From NCBI RefSeq assembly GCF_947503705.1, contig NZ_CANNES010000013.1, positions 49,641-113,640 of the forward strand: a stretch of 64,000 nt of DNA. The letters run 5' to 3'. A program made the position numbers and the translations under genes. The DNA comes from an uncultured Tateyamaria sp. (lineage in GTDB: Bacteria > Pseudomonadota > Alphaproteobacteria > Rhodobacterales > Rhodobacteraceae). The notes beneath the pieces were generated by a model. It made no database searches. It was not told the DNA's origin and was given only the letters and a program-made list of their open reading frames with translations. This document shows positions 32,442 to 41,434 of this stretch, piece after piece. How positions within the stretch are numbered: the stretch's first letter is position 1; every line of letters starts with the position of its first letter.

Positions 32442-32455
32442 TATTTATTTCCTGA
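32442..32455 (-). promoter_or_regulatory. Candidate XRE-cupin operator upstream of glxB
   Basis: Read on the minus strand this is GTCAGGAAATAAAT, matching the TCAGGAAA core found upstream of the regulator gene. It also overlaps an imperfect dyad GGAA-N7-TTCC at 32438-32452. It is 63 bases before the glxB start, a sensible operator distance. Confidence 0.3.
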
Positions 32456-32517
32456 CCGTTGAGCAGTTGCTGATTCCCTGTTAGCGTGTCTCCACGTCAC
32501 CAAAGGAAGGAACGGCC

Positions 32518-33438
32518 ATGTGCGGGATCGTCGGACTATTTCTCAAGGACCCTGGGCTTCAATCAGCATTGGGCGACATGCTGACAGATATGCTCATCAC
32601 CATGACCGACCGCGGCCCCGACAGCGCGGGCATCGCAATTTATGGCGGTGACGGCGCGGGGGCCAAACTGACGGTCCAGTCAGACACGCCCGAGGACAGC
32701 TTTGCCAAACTCGACAACCATTTGCGAAAGGCAATCAAAGGCAAGGTGGCCATGACGGTCAAAGACACCCATGCCGTTCTGGAGTTTCAGACCGATCAGA
32801 TCGGCGCCGCCCGCACCTTTCTGGCCGAGAACCACCCAGACATCCGCGTCATGAGCCACGGCAGCACATTGGAAATCTACAAAGAGGTTGGCCTGCCCCG
32901 AGCCGTCGCCGACCGTTTTGCTCTGCGCCAGATGGCAGGCACCCACGGGATCGGCCACACCCGCATGGCCACCGAATCCGCCGTGACAACCATGGGCGCG
33001 CATCCTTTCAATACCGGCCCCGATCAATGCCTTGTGCACAACGGGTCGCTGTCCAACCACAACGCCATGCGGCGCAAGCTGCGACGTCTGGGCGTTCACA
33101 TAGAAACCGAAAACGACACCGAGGTAGGCGCAGCTTATCTCACCTGGAAAATGCAGACGGGATCGACGTTAGGCGAGGCGCTGCAATCCAGCCTCGATGA
33201 TCTCGACGGGTTCTTCACCTTTGTTGTCGGCACAAAGGACGGGTTCGGCGTGGTCCGCGACCCCATCGCTTGCAAGCCTGCGGTCATGGCCGAAACGGAT
33301 CAATACGTGGCCTTCGGTTCCGAATACCGCGCGCTGGTGAACCTGCCCGGAATTGATCATGCCCGCGTGTGGGAACCCGAACCCGCCACCGTCTATTTCT
33401 GGTCCCACGGGCAAACGCCCACAGCACAGGCCGCCTGA
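32518..33438 (+). CDS. glxB: Class II glutamine amidotransferase (GlxB/MgsA-like)
   Basis: The 306-residue protein starts MCGIVGLFLK, so Cys2 becomes the N-terminal nucleophile of an Ntn glutamine amidotransferase. It also has GIGHTRMATESAVT and HNGSLSNHNAMRRKL, typical of the glutamate synthase amidotransferase domain. With glxC and glxD it forms a split glutamate synthase-like enzyme, as in GlxBCD of rhizobia or MgsABC (N-methylglutamate synthase). AAGGAAGGA precedes the start. It ends two bases before glxC. Confidence 0.9.
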   Translation: MCGIVGLFLKDPGLQSALGDMLTDMLITMTDRGPDSAGIAIYGGDGAGAKLTVQSDTPEDSFAKLDNHLRKAIKGKVAMTVKDTHAVLEFQTDQIGAARTFLAENHPDIRVMSHGSTLEIYKEVGLPRAVADRFALRQMAGTHGIGHTRMATESAVTTMGAHPFNTGPDQCLVHNGSLSNHNAMRRKLRRLGVHIETENDTEVGAAYLTWKMQTGSTLGEALQSSLDDLDGFFTFVVGTKDGFGVVRDPIACKPAVMAETDQYVAFGSEYRALVNLPGIDHARVWEPEPATVYFWSHGQTPTAQAA

Positions 33439-33439
33439 C

Positions 33440-34117
33440 ATGCAAACCTTTGATCTGGAAGCACAAGGCCTGCGCGCCCTGAACAGCACGCTGCACGCCC
33501 AAGCCGAGACGACGAACCAGACCGCTTGGGAAATCGTGAACCCCAAGGGCGCGCACGCCATCGCCGTCGGTCTGGACGCGCCCATCGAGGTCAACGTCAA
33601 AGGGTCCACCGGCTACTATTGCGGCGGCATGAACAAGCAAGCAACGGTGCATGTGCACGGCTCTGTCGGCCCAGGCGTGGCCGAGAATATGATAAGCGGG
33701 ACGGTCCTGATCGAAGGGGACGCCTCGCAATATGCCGGTGCCACCGGCAATGGCGGCACGCTGATCATCAAGGGCAATGCATCCTCCCGCTGTGGCATCT
33801 CGATGAAAGGCATCGACATCATCGTGCATGGCAACATCGGCCACATGAGCGCCTTCATGGCGCAATCGGGTAACCTGGTCGTGTGTGGCGACGCGGGCGA
33901 AGCCTTGGGCGACTCCCTCTACGAGGCGCGGCTCTTCGTGCGCGGATCGGTCAAATCGCTGGGCGCAGATTGCGTGGAAAAAGAGATGCGGCCGGAACAT
34001 CTCACCATCCTCGAAGAGTTGCTGGAACGCGGTGGGTGTGACGCGAAGGCGTCCGAGTTCAAGCGCTACGGCTCTGCCCGACAGCTTTATCATTTCAACA
34101 TCGACAACGCATATTGA
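33440..34117 (+). CDS. glxC: Glutamate synthase GXGXG-domain subunit (GlxC/MgsB-like)
   Basis: The 225-residue protein is a right-handed beta-helix of the glutamate synthase alpha-subunit C-terminal type, with repeats such as GYYCGGMNKQATVHVHGSVG and GGTLIIKGNASSRCGISMKG. It is the structural third part of the split enzyme. ATG 33440 is one base after the glxB stop; a longer in-frame start would lie inside glxB. Confidence 0.9.
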   Translation: MQTFDLEAQGLRALNSTLHAQAETTNQTAWEIVNPKGAHAIAVGLDAPIEVNVKGSTGYYCGGMNKQATVHVHGSVGPGVAENMISGTVLIEGDASQYAGATGNGGTLIIKGNASSRCGISMKGIDIIVHGNIGHMSAFMAQSGNLVVCGDAGEALGDSLYEARLFVRGSVKSLGADCVEKEMRPEHLTILEELLERGGCDAKASEFKRYGSARQLYHFNIDNAY

Positions 34118-34124
34118 GGGCGCC

Positions 34125-35465
34125 ATGACCGACCAACCCCAAGCCCCGCGCACGGCCCCGATCCAATCGGCGACCTTCTCCAATCCCGTCAACGCAGAAA
34201 TCCGGCGGGCCGCCGCCACTGGGATTTACGACATCAGAGGGGGTGGGGCCAAACGCAAGGTGCCCCATTTCGACGACCTGCTGTTCCTTGGGGCCTCCAT
34301 GTCGCGCTATCCGCTCGAAGGGTATCGCGAGAAATGCGAAACCTCTGTCACCCTCGGGACGCGTTTTGCGAAAAATCCTATTCAGCTCGATATCCCTGTG
34401 ACCATCGCGGGCATGTCCTTCGGCGCACTTTCCGGCCCCGCCAAAGAGGCACTGGGGCGCGGCGCCACGCTGGCGGGCACATCGACCACCACCGGCGACG
34501 GCGGCATGACGCCCGAAGAACGCGGGCATTCCAACAAGCTGGTCTATCAGTACCTGCCTTCGCGTTATGGCATGAACCCAGACGACCTGCGCCGCGCTGA
34601 CGCCATTGAAATCGTGGTCGGTCAAGGGGCCAAACCCGGCGGTGGCGGCATGCTCTTGGGGCAAAAGATTTCCGACCGGGTGGCCGAGATGCGCAACCTG
34701 CCAAAAGGGATCGACCAACGCAGCGCCTGCCGTCACCCCGATTGGACTGGCCCCGATGATCTGGAAATCAAGATCCTGGAACTGCGCGAAATCACCGGTT
34801 GGAAAGTGCCAATCTACATCAAGGTTGGCGGCGCGCGGCCCTATTTCGACACGACGCTTGCGGTCAAGGCGGGCGCGGATGTGGTTGTTCTGGACGGGAT
34901 GCAGGGCGGCACGGCAGCGACCCAGGACGTGTTCATCGAACATGTGGGCCAGCCGATCTTGGCCTGTATCCGCGAGGCCGTGCGCGCCCTTGAAGACCTC
35001 GGCATGCACCGCGAGGTGCAACTGATCGTCTCGGGCGGCATTCGTCACGGCGCGGATGTGGCCAAATGCATGGCACTTGGTGCGGATGCGGTGGCCATCG
35101 GCACGGCGGCCCTGATCGCCCTGGGCGACAATGACCCGAAATACGAGGCCGAGTATAACGCCCTTGGCACCACGGCGGGCGCGTATGATGACTGGCACGA
35201 GGGCCGCGACCCGGCGGGCATCACCACCCAAGACCCCGACCTGATGGCGCGCCTGGATCCGATCGAAGGCGGCCGCCGCCTCAACAACTACCTCAAGGTA
35301 ATGACGCTTGAGGCGCAGACCATCGCGCGCGCCTGCGGCAAGAACCACCTGCACAACCTCGAACCCGAAGACCTTTGCGCCCTGACGATGGAAGCTGCGG
35401 CCATGGCCAAAATACCGCTGGCGGGCACCGATTGGTACCCCGGCAAGCCGGGCACGGGATACTGA
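34125..35465 (+). CDS. glxD: FMN-binding glutamate synthase-like subunit (GlxD/MgsC-like)
   Basis: This 446-residue protein has the glutamate synthase FMN barrel: ITIAGMSFGALS-like segment VTIAGMSFGALSGPAKEALG, GQGAKPGGGGMLLG, and DGMQGGTAATQDVF. Cys residues near CRHPDW and later may bind a 3Fe-4S cluster. It would join ammonia channelled from GlxB to an acceptor, or make N-methylglutamate if it is MgsC. ATG 34125 lies seven bases after glxC. Confidence 0.9.
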   Translation: MTDQPQAPRTAPIQSATFSNPVNAEIRRAAATGIYDIRGGGAKRKVPHFDDLLFLGASMSRYPLEGYREKCETSVTLGTRFAKNPIQLDIPVTIAGMSFGALSGPAKEALGRGATLAGTSTTTGDGGMTPEERGHSNKLVYQYLPSRYGMNPDDLRRADAIEIVVGQGAKPGGGGMLLGQKISDRVAEMRNLPKGIDQRSACRHPDWTGPDDLEIKILELREITGWKVPIYIKVGGARPYFDTTLAVKAGADVVVLDGMQGGTAATQDVFIEHVGQPILACIREAVRALEDLGMHREVQLIVSGGIRHGADVAKCMALGADAVAIGTAALIALGDNDPKYEAEYNALGTTAGAYDDWHEGRDPAGITTQDPDLMARLDPIEGGRRLNNYLKVMTLEAQTIARACGKNHLHNLEPEDLCALTMEAAAMAKIPLAGTDWYPGKPGTGY

Positions 35466-35471
35466 TCACGC

Positions 35472-35508
35472 ACCGACGTGATACCGACGCAATACCGACG
35501 TGATACCG
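35472..35508 (+). repeat. 11-bp tandem repeat in the glxD-glnT gap
   Basis: Three 11-bp units in perfect register (ACCGACGTGAT, ACCGACGCAAT, ACCGACGTGAT) plus a partial ACCGA fill most of the 57 bases between glxD and glnT. The period is close to one DNA turn, so bound proteins would sit on one face. The repeats end directly before the ribosome binding region AAAGGGAAAA of glnT. Confidence 0.8.
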
Positions 35509-35522
35509 AAAGGGAAAATGAC

Positions 35523-36854
35523 ATGACCACCGACCTCGCCACCTTTGCCGCCGAGAACGGCGTGAAATATTTCATGATCTCTTTCACCGACCTCTTTGGC
35601 GGGCAGCGCGCCAAACTGGTGCCCGCCCAGGCCATCGCCGAAATGCAGGTCGAGGGGGCGGGTTTCGCGGGCTTTGCAACATGGCTCGATATGACGCCCG
35701 CTCATCCCGATATGCTGGCCGTGCCGGACCCCGCGTCCGTCATCCAACTGCCCTGGAAGCCAGAGGTCGCCTGGGTCGCCGCCAATTGCGTGATGGAGGG
35801 TGAGGACGTCGCCCAGGCCCCCCGCAACGTGCTGCGCCGTCTGGTGGATGAGGCAGCCGGCGAGGGACTGCATGTGAAAACGGGGGTCGAGGCAGAATTC
35901 TTTTTGCTCACCCCCGAAGGTGACCAGATCAGCGACCCCTTCGATACCGCCGCCAAGCCCTGTTATGACCAACAGGCCGTCATGCGCCGTTATGACGTGG
36001 TACGCGAGATTTGTGACTACATGCTCGATCTGGGCTGGGGGCCGTACCAGAACGACCACGAGGACGCCAATGGCCAGTTCGAGATGAATTGGGAATTTGA
36101 CGACGCGCTCCAAACCGCTGACAAACATAGCTTTTTCAAGTTTATGGTGAAGTCGGTGGCGGAAAAGCACGGGTTGCGCGCCACCTTCATGCCCAAGCCC
36201 ATCGAAGGGCTGACGGGCAATGGCTGTCACGCCCATATCTCGGTCTGGGATGCGCCCGGCGATGCGGCCAAAACCAACGTGTTTGCAGGCGCTAAGGGCG
36301 ACAGCCAGACCGCCGAATTGGGCCTGTCAGATCAAGGCGGACATTTCCTGGGCGGGATCATGACCCATGCCAGTGCCCTTGCGGCGATCACCAATCCAAC
36401 TGTCAACAGCTACAAACGCATCAACGCACCGCGTACGATGTCCGGGGCCACCTGGGCGCCCAACACGGTCACCTGGACAGGCAACAACCGCACGCACATG
36501 GTGCGTGTTCCCGGCCCCGGCCGGTTTGAACTGCGCCTGCCCGACGGGGCGGCAAACCCCTACCTTTTGCAGGCGGTGATCATCGCTGCAGGCCTCAGCG
36601 GTATCCGGTCCAAGGCCGATCCGGGCAAGCGTCACGACATCGACATGTACGCCGAAGGGCACACCATCACTGACGCGCCCAAACTACCGTTGAACATGCT
36701 GGACGCGGTGCGGGCCTATGACGCTGATACCACGCTGAAATCCATGATGGGTGATGCGTTTTCAAACGCTTACATCAAGATGAAGACGCAAGAATGGCAC
36801 GACTTCACTTCGCATTTTTCCCAGTGGGAAAAGGACAATACGCTGGATATCTAG
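35523..36854 (+). CDS. glnT: Type III glutamine synthetase-like ligase (GlnT/GmaS-like)
   Basis: The 443-residue protein has the glutamine synthetase fold: beta-grasp N-terminus, EAEFFLL in the catalytic domain, NGCHAHISVWD and the adenylate/glutamate-site NNRTHMVRVPGPGRFELRLP. Length and the glxBCD partners place it in the GlnT / gamma-glutamylmethylamide synthetase branch, not GlnA. It would ligate ammonia or an amine to glutamate. No N-methylglutamate dehydrogenase genes (mgdABCD) follow, so the methylamine pathway is not complete here. Confidence 0.88.
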   Translation: MTTDLATFAAENGVKYFMISFTDLFGGQRAKLVPAQAIAEMQVEGAGFAGFATWLDMTPAHPDMLAVPDPASVIQLPWKPEVAWVAANCVMEGEDVAQAPRNVLRRLVDEAAGEGLHVKTGVEAEFFLLTPEGDQISDPFDTAAKPCYDQQAVMRRYDVVREICDYMLDLGWGPYQNDHEDANGQFEMNWEFDDALQTADKHSFFKFMVKSVAEKHGLRATFMPKPIEGLTGNGCHAHISVWDAPGDAAKTNVFAGAKGDSQTAELGLSDQGGHFLGGIMTHASALAAITNPTVNSYKRINAPRTMSGATWAPNTVTWTGNNRTHMVRVPGPGRFELRLPDGAANPYLLQAVIIAAGLSGIRSKADPGKRHDIDMYAEGHTITDAPKLPLNMLDAVRAYDADTTLKSMMGDAFSNAYIKMKTQEWHDFTSHFSQWEKDNTLDI

Positions 36855-36885
36855 CGTGCCGGTCCGTGCCCGGTGGGCCATCTCC

Positions 36886-37509
36886 CTAGCTTGATGGCAG
36901 TGCCCGGTATCCCTTGATCAACATCGCAATGCCTACACCGCCCAGCCCAATTCCGCTGAGAACGTCGGCGTTGATCCAACGCGATTTGGTACGGTTGACC
37001 GCCGCCGTGGTCAACAGAGCATAGGCAAGGATCGAGATGGCATCGAACACGATAAAGATGGCGCCATAGACCGCCCCTTGCAGCAAAACGCTGTGTTCGG
37101 GTGAGATGAAGACCGGAAAAAGGGCCACAAAAAACACAATGGCCTTCGGGTTTGTGACACAGGCAAAAAAGCCCGCCCAAAACGTTGTCCCATCCGATTG
37201 AGCCACGACAGCCTGCGCCGGTTTTCCGATATTTCCAAAGGCTTTGACGGCCATCCAAAGAATAAAAAGCCCGCCCAGAATTTGCAGAAATGGCAACACA
37301 ACCTCGGACAATGCCACCAGCGCCGTCAGCCCGATCACCGCGACCGAGATATGCACCATCGTGCCCAGCGCATCCCCCGCAACCGCAACATACGCCGCAC
37401 GCGGTCCATGCCGCAGGGCCTGGGCTGTGGCAAAGGCGACGGATGGGCCCGGAACAAGCAGAAAAACGGCAGTGGTTGTGAAAAACGCGATGAACAAAAC
37501 CGGATCCAT
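36886..37509 (-). CDS. LysE/RhtB family exporter
   Basis: A 207-residue inner-membrane protein with about six hydrophobic segments and the LysE-family start PGPSVAFATAQALRHGPRAA. Family members export amino acids or similar small solutes. I chose ATG 37509, which begins directly with the first membrane helix; upstream codons are basic and unlike the family. It converges with glnT, and an amino acid export role beside glutamine-type chemistry is plausible but unproven. Confidence 0.88.
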   Translation of the reverse strand: MDPVLFIAFFTTTAVFLLVPGPSVAFATAQALRHGPRAAYVAVAGDALGTMVHISVAVIGLTALVALSEVVLPFLQILGGLFILWMAVKAFGNIGKPAQAVVAQSDGTTFWAGFFACVTNPKAIVFFVALFPVFISPEHSVLLQGAVYGAIFIVFDAISILAYALLTTAAVNRTKSRWINADVLSGIGLGGVGIAMLIKGYRALPSS

Positions 37510-37753
37510 GTGGGCAACTCCATTTCGATATGCGGCAGCCGTGCTATCGTGCCCGCTTACTGCCCAAGCGGCTACCCCAACTGTGCAAAATCTATGTCGA
37601 AATGTACGTTTGCCAGTTCGGTAACCGCGTGCGCCTTGCCCGGTCTGACGCGAAGCCGCCATTCCTCCTCACCGGCGTAAGCTGAGGCTTTGGTGTGCCC
37701 CCACTTCCTGCGCCACGCAGCATTGAACCGATCAGCCAGAGAGCAACATCAGC
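37510..37753. other. Gap upstream of the LysE gene with no supported gene
   Basis: These 244 bases hold the promoter area for the LysE exporter and the end of the broken MFS gene. I see no coding frame with family similarity and no clear terminator. Confidence 0.3.
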
Positions 37754-38922
37754 TCAAGACTGTTTTGGCAGAAAAAGTGCCGCCACAAAGACCGCAATAG
37801 CCGCACCCGCGAGTAGCAGAAATTGCTGATCAAACCCGATTCCATTTGAATGCAATGTGGCGATAACGGGCACCGCAACCGATCCCACGCCAAGCGACAG
37901 GGTATATTCAAAAGACACCGCACGCGACCGAATGCCGGGCTCCAAATAGTGACCCAAGAGCCATGTCGTAATTGGAATTTCTGCAAACACCATCGCAACG
38001 AGGGACAGGGCCAGGAACATTGCGGCCGCTCCCGTCGCCGTCGCGAGAAACAGCATGCAGATCACTTGCGCGCCGAGCAAGAACACCAACACCGGTCGTG
38101 CGCCAATCCGGTCCAAACACTCCCCCACAGGCAATTAAGCAAAGGCCGCAACTGCAAAAACCAGACCGGCCGAGGCCCCTACCCAAGCCAGATCGTCACT
38201 CGGCCCCACCAGACGTTCGTCGAAGAACTTGGGCAGTGAAATCGTCACTGCGTTAAAGATCAGCCCGCCAAACAGGGCCGAGACGCCAACAATCACTGCG
38301 ATCCGTATCTGTGTTTTTCGGCTGCCGCTTGGCTGTACTGCTGTCGTCACAGTGGCCATCTCTTGTGGCGAAACGTGACTCCCGCGATTGCGCCAGAACA
38401 CCACCAACCCGATCAGAACCGAGAGACCGCCAGGGCAATAGAAGGCCGCCTGCCAACCGAGTTGAGACGCCAGAATGCCCGTCACCACCGCCGCCCCAGC
38501 GAGCCCCAAATTGCCGTAGACACCGTTGACAGCCAGCGCCCGCCCCTTGCGCACGCCAATCTGCGTCACAAGGGCAAGGCCCACGGGATGGTAGATCGCT
38601 GCAAAAAGGCCCATTGATCCCAATGCGATCGACATGGCCAGCGTGCTGCCCGCCAAGGCGACACAAATGCTGGACATGCCGCAGCCCAGGAAAAAGACCC
38701 CGATCAAGGTCATTCGATCCATCCGGTCGCCCAACCACCCGGCGGGCAATGTGCCGAGGGCAAACAGGATATAGACCGGTGACCCAAGAAAAAGGACGTC
38801 GGCGTAATCCATGTCCCACGCAGGCGCGATAGCCAGTGCCGCCGTGGGAAACACAAGCAGAAAGTAATGGTCGAAAAAGTGGGCCACATTGATGAATTGA
38901 AGGGCTTCGTTGCGCGACAAGG
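37754..38922 (-). pseudogene. MFS transporter interrupted by an in-frame TAA
   Basis: One continuous reading frame from a TTG start at about 38922 to 37754 encodes a 12-helix major facilitator transporter of about 390 codons, broken by a single TAA at 38135-38137. The sequence reads FAVAAFA-stop-LPVGECLDRIG. Both halves match the normal MFS layout (GWLGDRMDRMTLIGVFFLG after helix 2; a second LDRIGAR loop after helix 8). A CAA to TAA change would explain it. No frameshift is present, so decay is recent or the stop is a sequencing error or is read through. The start is uncertain. It is divergent from the AraC regulator. Confidence 0.75.
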
Positions 38923-38988
38923 GCTGACATCCTGATCTGATTTCAGCTTTGATTGTGCATGCGCCTTCGCTTACTGTCTGTCGACATA

Positions 38989-39744
38989 ATGCCAATCAAT
39001 ACCCCGAAAATGCCAAACCTGACACAACCCGACATCGTAGGGTTCGCCTCGACCTATCCGTCCGGTACCTATATTGATTGGCACGCCCATGAGGCCCATC
39101 AGCTTATTCATGCGATTTCCGGTGCAATGCGGGTATCGTTGCGCGACAAACTGTGTGTGCTGCCGGTGGGTCGAGCCCTCTGGATACCGGCCACTATTGA
39201 CCACGCAATTGAGTGTGCCGGTGCAGTTCGGATGCGCACCGCCTATGTCAGCCCACATTTCGCTGAGTTGCCGCGCGATGTCCATGTGATCGTAGTGTCC
39301 CCGCTTGCGCGGGAGGTGCTGGTGCGTCTGGCGGAGGTCAATGAGGCAGGATTAAAACCAGCTTTGAATGACGTTCTAGTCCATGAAATCAACAACAGCC
39401 CGGTCAAGGCCTTCGTCATCCCATTGCCTCGCCATACAAGGATTGCAAGGCTTGCCGAGGCATTACGGGCGGATCCTGCATCTGGAAAAACGCTGACTGA
39501 CTGGGCGGCAGATTTAGGATTTTCCGAACGCAACCTGATCCGCCGCATTCAGGAAGAAACCGGAATGACATTTCGTGAGTTGCGCCGCCAGACCCGCATC
39601 ATGGTCGCAATGGAGCGGCTGGTTAACGGACAGGCGGTGACCAGCGTGGCACTGGATGTCGGGTTTGAAACGCCAAGCGCTTTTATCCATGCCTTCCGAC
39701 TGGTCACGGGCGAGACGCCCAGGCAGTTTGTCAAATCCGATTGA
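38989..39744 (+). CDS. AraC-family transcriptional regulator
   Basis: The 251-residue protein has an N-terminal cupin-like sensor (DWHAHEAHQLIHAISGAM) and a C-terminal double HTH (WAADLGFSERNLIRRIQEET and VALDVGFETPSAFIHAFR). It is divergently placed next to the MFS transporter, a common regulator-exporter pair. An alternative start 36 bases upstream is possible. Confidence 0.88.
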   Translation: MPINTPKMPNLTQPDIVGFASTYPSGTYIDWHAHEAHQLIHAISGAMRVSLRDKLCVLPVGRALWIPATIDHAIECAGAVRMRTAYVSPHFAELPRDVHVIVVSPLAREVLVRLAEVNEAGLKPALNDVLVHEINNSPVKAFVIPLPRHTRIARLAEALRADPASGKTLTDWAADLGFSERNLIRRIQEETGMTFRELRRQTRIMVAMERLVNGQAVTSVALDVGFETPSAFIHAFRLVTGETPRQFVKSD

Positions 39745-39825
39745 AGTCTCGGCCGATCAAAAAGCCGTTTGGCAATTGTTGCTGTCCCCCGCGTTCAATT
39801 GGAACACTACGGCGTGAACCGACCA

Positions 39826-39858
39826 TTGACACTCGCCAGCATATCGAGATATCTCGAT
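39826..39858 (+). promoter_or_regulatory. Promoter with palindromic operator overlapping the ArsR-type gene start
   Basis: A consensus -35 box TTGACA lies at 39826-39831. About 17 bases downstream, in the -10 position, is the perfect 16-bp palindrome ATCGAGATATCTCGAT (39843-39858), only two bases before the ATG at 39861. Part of it, ATATCGAGATAT (39841-39852), matches ATATCGCGATAT upstream of the next gene in 11 of 12 bases. This fits autoregulation by the ArsR-type protein. The transcript would be nearly leaderless. Confidence 0.55.
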
Positions 39859-39860
39859 TT

Positions 39861-40169
39861 ATGGACTTGGAAAAACCCATCGCTGCTTTGAACAACCCGG
39901 TTCGCCGCGACATCCTTGGATGGCTCAAGGATCGATCAAATTTCCCGCCCCCTTTGCCGGGACACGAAGGGATCGAGGGCGTGTGCGTCGGCTATATCCA
40001 GGACAAGGCGCAGCTGTCCCAGTCCACCATTTCAAACTACATGGGCCTTCTGAAACAAGTCGGTTTCGTTGTCGCGGAACGACACGGGCAGTGGACCTTC
40101 TACCGCCGCGACGAAGCGAAGATTCAAGCGTTTCTGGCCGCCTTCAACGATGAACTGAGCAAGCGCTAA
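39861..40169 (+). CDS. ArsR-type winged-helix repressor
   Basis: The 102-residue protein has the ArsR/SmtB layout: NNPVRRDILGWLKD, then QLSQSTISNYMGLLKQVGFV as recognition helix and wing, ending WTFYRRDEAKIQ. No metal-binding Cys pair typical of metal sensors is seen, so the signal may be redox or an organic ligand. It precedes an old yellow enzyme gene with which it shares an operator-like palindrome. Confidence 0.88.
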   Translation: MDLEKPIAALNNPVRRDILGWLKDRSNFPPPLPGHEGIEGVCVGYIQDKAQLSQSTISNYMGLLKQVGFVVAERHGQWTFYRRDEAKIQAFLAAFNDELSKR

Positions 40170-40216
40170 AACTGCGCAAATCTGCAAACACAACAGGGCT
40201 ATGCGAATGCATCTAA

Positions 40217-40228
40217 ATATCGCGATAT
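40217..40228. promoter_or_regulatory. Palindromic operator ATATCGCGATAT upstream of the old yellow enzyme gene
   Basis: A perfect 12-bp palindrome lies 22 bases before the ATG at 40250. It differs by one base from ATATCGAGATAT at 39841-39852 in front of the ArsR-type gene. Two near-identical sites within 400 bases, one before the regulator and one before the next gene, are strong evidence of a local regulon. Confidence 0.6.
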
Positions 40229-40249
40229 ATCTATGCAAATGAGGTCGAA

Positions 40250-41434
40250 ATGCACACGATGATGAATGACCCGTTGGACCTGCCTTGCGGTGTTCAGCTC
40301 AAAAACCGGCTGTTCAAGGCGGCGATGTCGGATTCGCTTGGGGATGGCGCAGGCAATCCGACCCAAGCACAGATGCGTTTGTATGAACGCTGGGCCGAAG
40401 GTGGCGCTGCTCTGTCGTTGATCGGCGAGGTGCAAGTCAGCCCACACTATCCCGAAAAGCCCGGCAACCTTGTTCTGGGCCCCTTGTCTGATCTGGCTGG
40501 CTTGCAGCACTTGGCGCAACGCGGATCACGAAACGGCGCACAGATCTGGCCGCAGCTTGGTCATGCGGGCGCATTGGCGCATGCCCCGATCAGCACGCCC
40601 AAAGGCCCCTCTGCTTTGAACGTAGAAGGTTTAAGATGTGGAGGTATGGCTCTGTCAGAAATTCAGGCCCTGCCCACCGCCTATACGCAGGCAGCCTTGT
40701 GCGCCAAGAGCGCAGGGTTTGGCGGCGTGCAAATCCACGCGGGGCATGGATTTCTGCTAAGCCAGTTTTTGTCACCCTTGTTCAATCATCGCTGCGACGC
40801 TTATGGCGGCACTGTTGCCGTCCGGTTCCGCATCATCAGAGATGTGATCGCCGCTGTCCGCGATGCTGTTGGACCATCCTATCCCATCGGGATAAAGATC
40901 AACGCCACCGATCGGCTGGACGGGGGGCTAACCACTGTCGACGCCCTTGAGGTGGTCAAAATGCTGGATCAAACCTCGGTCGATCTGATCGACGTCAGTG
41001 GCGGCACCTATTTTCCCGGCGCGGTGTCCAGTTCGGATGGCACGCGCGCATCCGGCCCCTATTTCACTGACTTTGCACACCTCGCAAAACGCGCCACAAC
41101 CGTTCCGGTTATGGTGACGGGCGGATTTATGGAGCGCGAGCAGGCGGCAGCCGCTTTGCAAAACGCCGACGCGGACGCAGTTGGCATCGCCCGCGCCTTG
41201 GCCTTGTCGCCTGAATTGCCCAATGCGTGGCTTAACGGTGATGCGTGCATGCTCGCACGCCCCACATTCGACACCCCACCACCGGGTGGCATGACCGCGT
41301 GGTATTCAATGCGATTGACCGCCCTTGGTCAGGACGCCGAAGAACAATTCGATCTGACCCCTGCGCAAGCATTGCAGGCATATGAAGCACGCGACGCGGC
41401 GCGCGTGGCGACTTGGCGTCATCAGTTCGATTAG
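40250..41434 (+). CDS. NADH:flavin oxidoreductase / old yellow enzyme
   Basis: The 394-residue FMN enzyme has the OYE signature HAGHGFLLSQFLSPLFNHRC followed by DAYGG, and an FMN phosphate site near VTGGFMEREQA. It reduces activated C=C bonds of enones or other electrophiles. GAGG precedes ATG 40250. It probably belongs to the regulon of the upstream ArsR-type repressor, suggesting a response to electrophiles (inference). Confidence 0.9.
   Translation: MHTMMNDPLDLPCGVQLKNRLFKAAMSDSLGDGAGNPTQAQMRLYERWAEGGAALSLIGEVQVSPHYPEKPGNLVLGPLSDLAGLQHLAQRGSRNGAQIWPQLGHAGALAHAPISTPKGPSALNVEGLRCGGMALSEIQALPTAYTQAALCAKSAGFGGVQIHAGHGFLLSQFLSPLFNHRCDAYGGTVAVRFRIIRDVIAAVRDAVGPSYPIGIKINATDRLDGGLTTVDALEVVKMLDQTSVDLIDVSGGTYFPGAVSSSDGTRASGPYFTDFAHLAKRATTVPVMVTGGFMEREQAAAALQNADADAVGIARALALSPELPNAWLNGDACMLARPTFDTPPPGGMTAWYSMRLTALGQDAEEQFDLTPAQALQAYEARDAARVATWRHQFD

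Noticed and set aside
32518..36854. Complete methylamine (N-methylglutamate) pathway
   Set aside because: The dehydrogenase genes mgdABCD are not present; only the synthase-like and ligase-like genes are seen.
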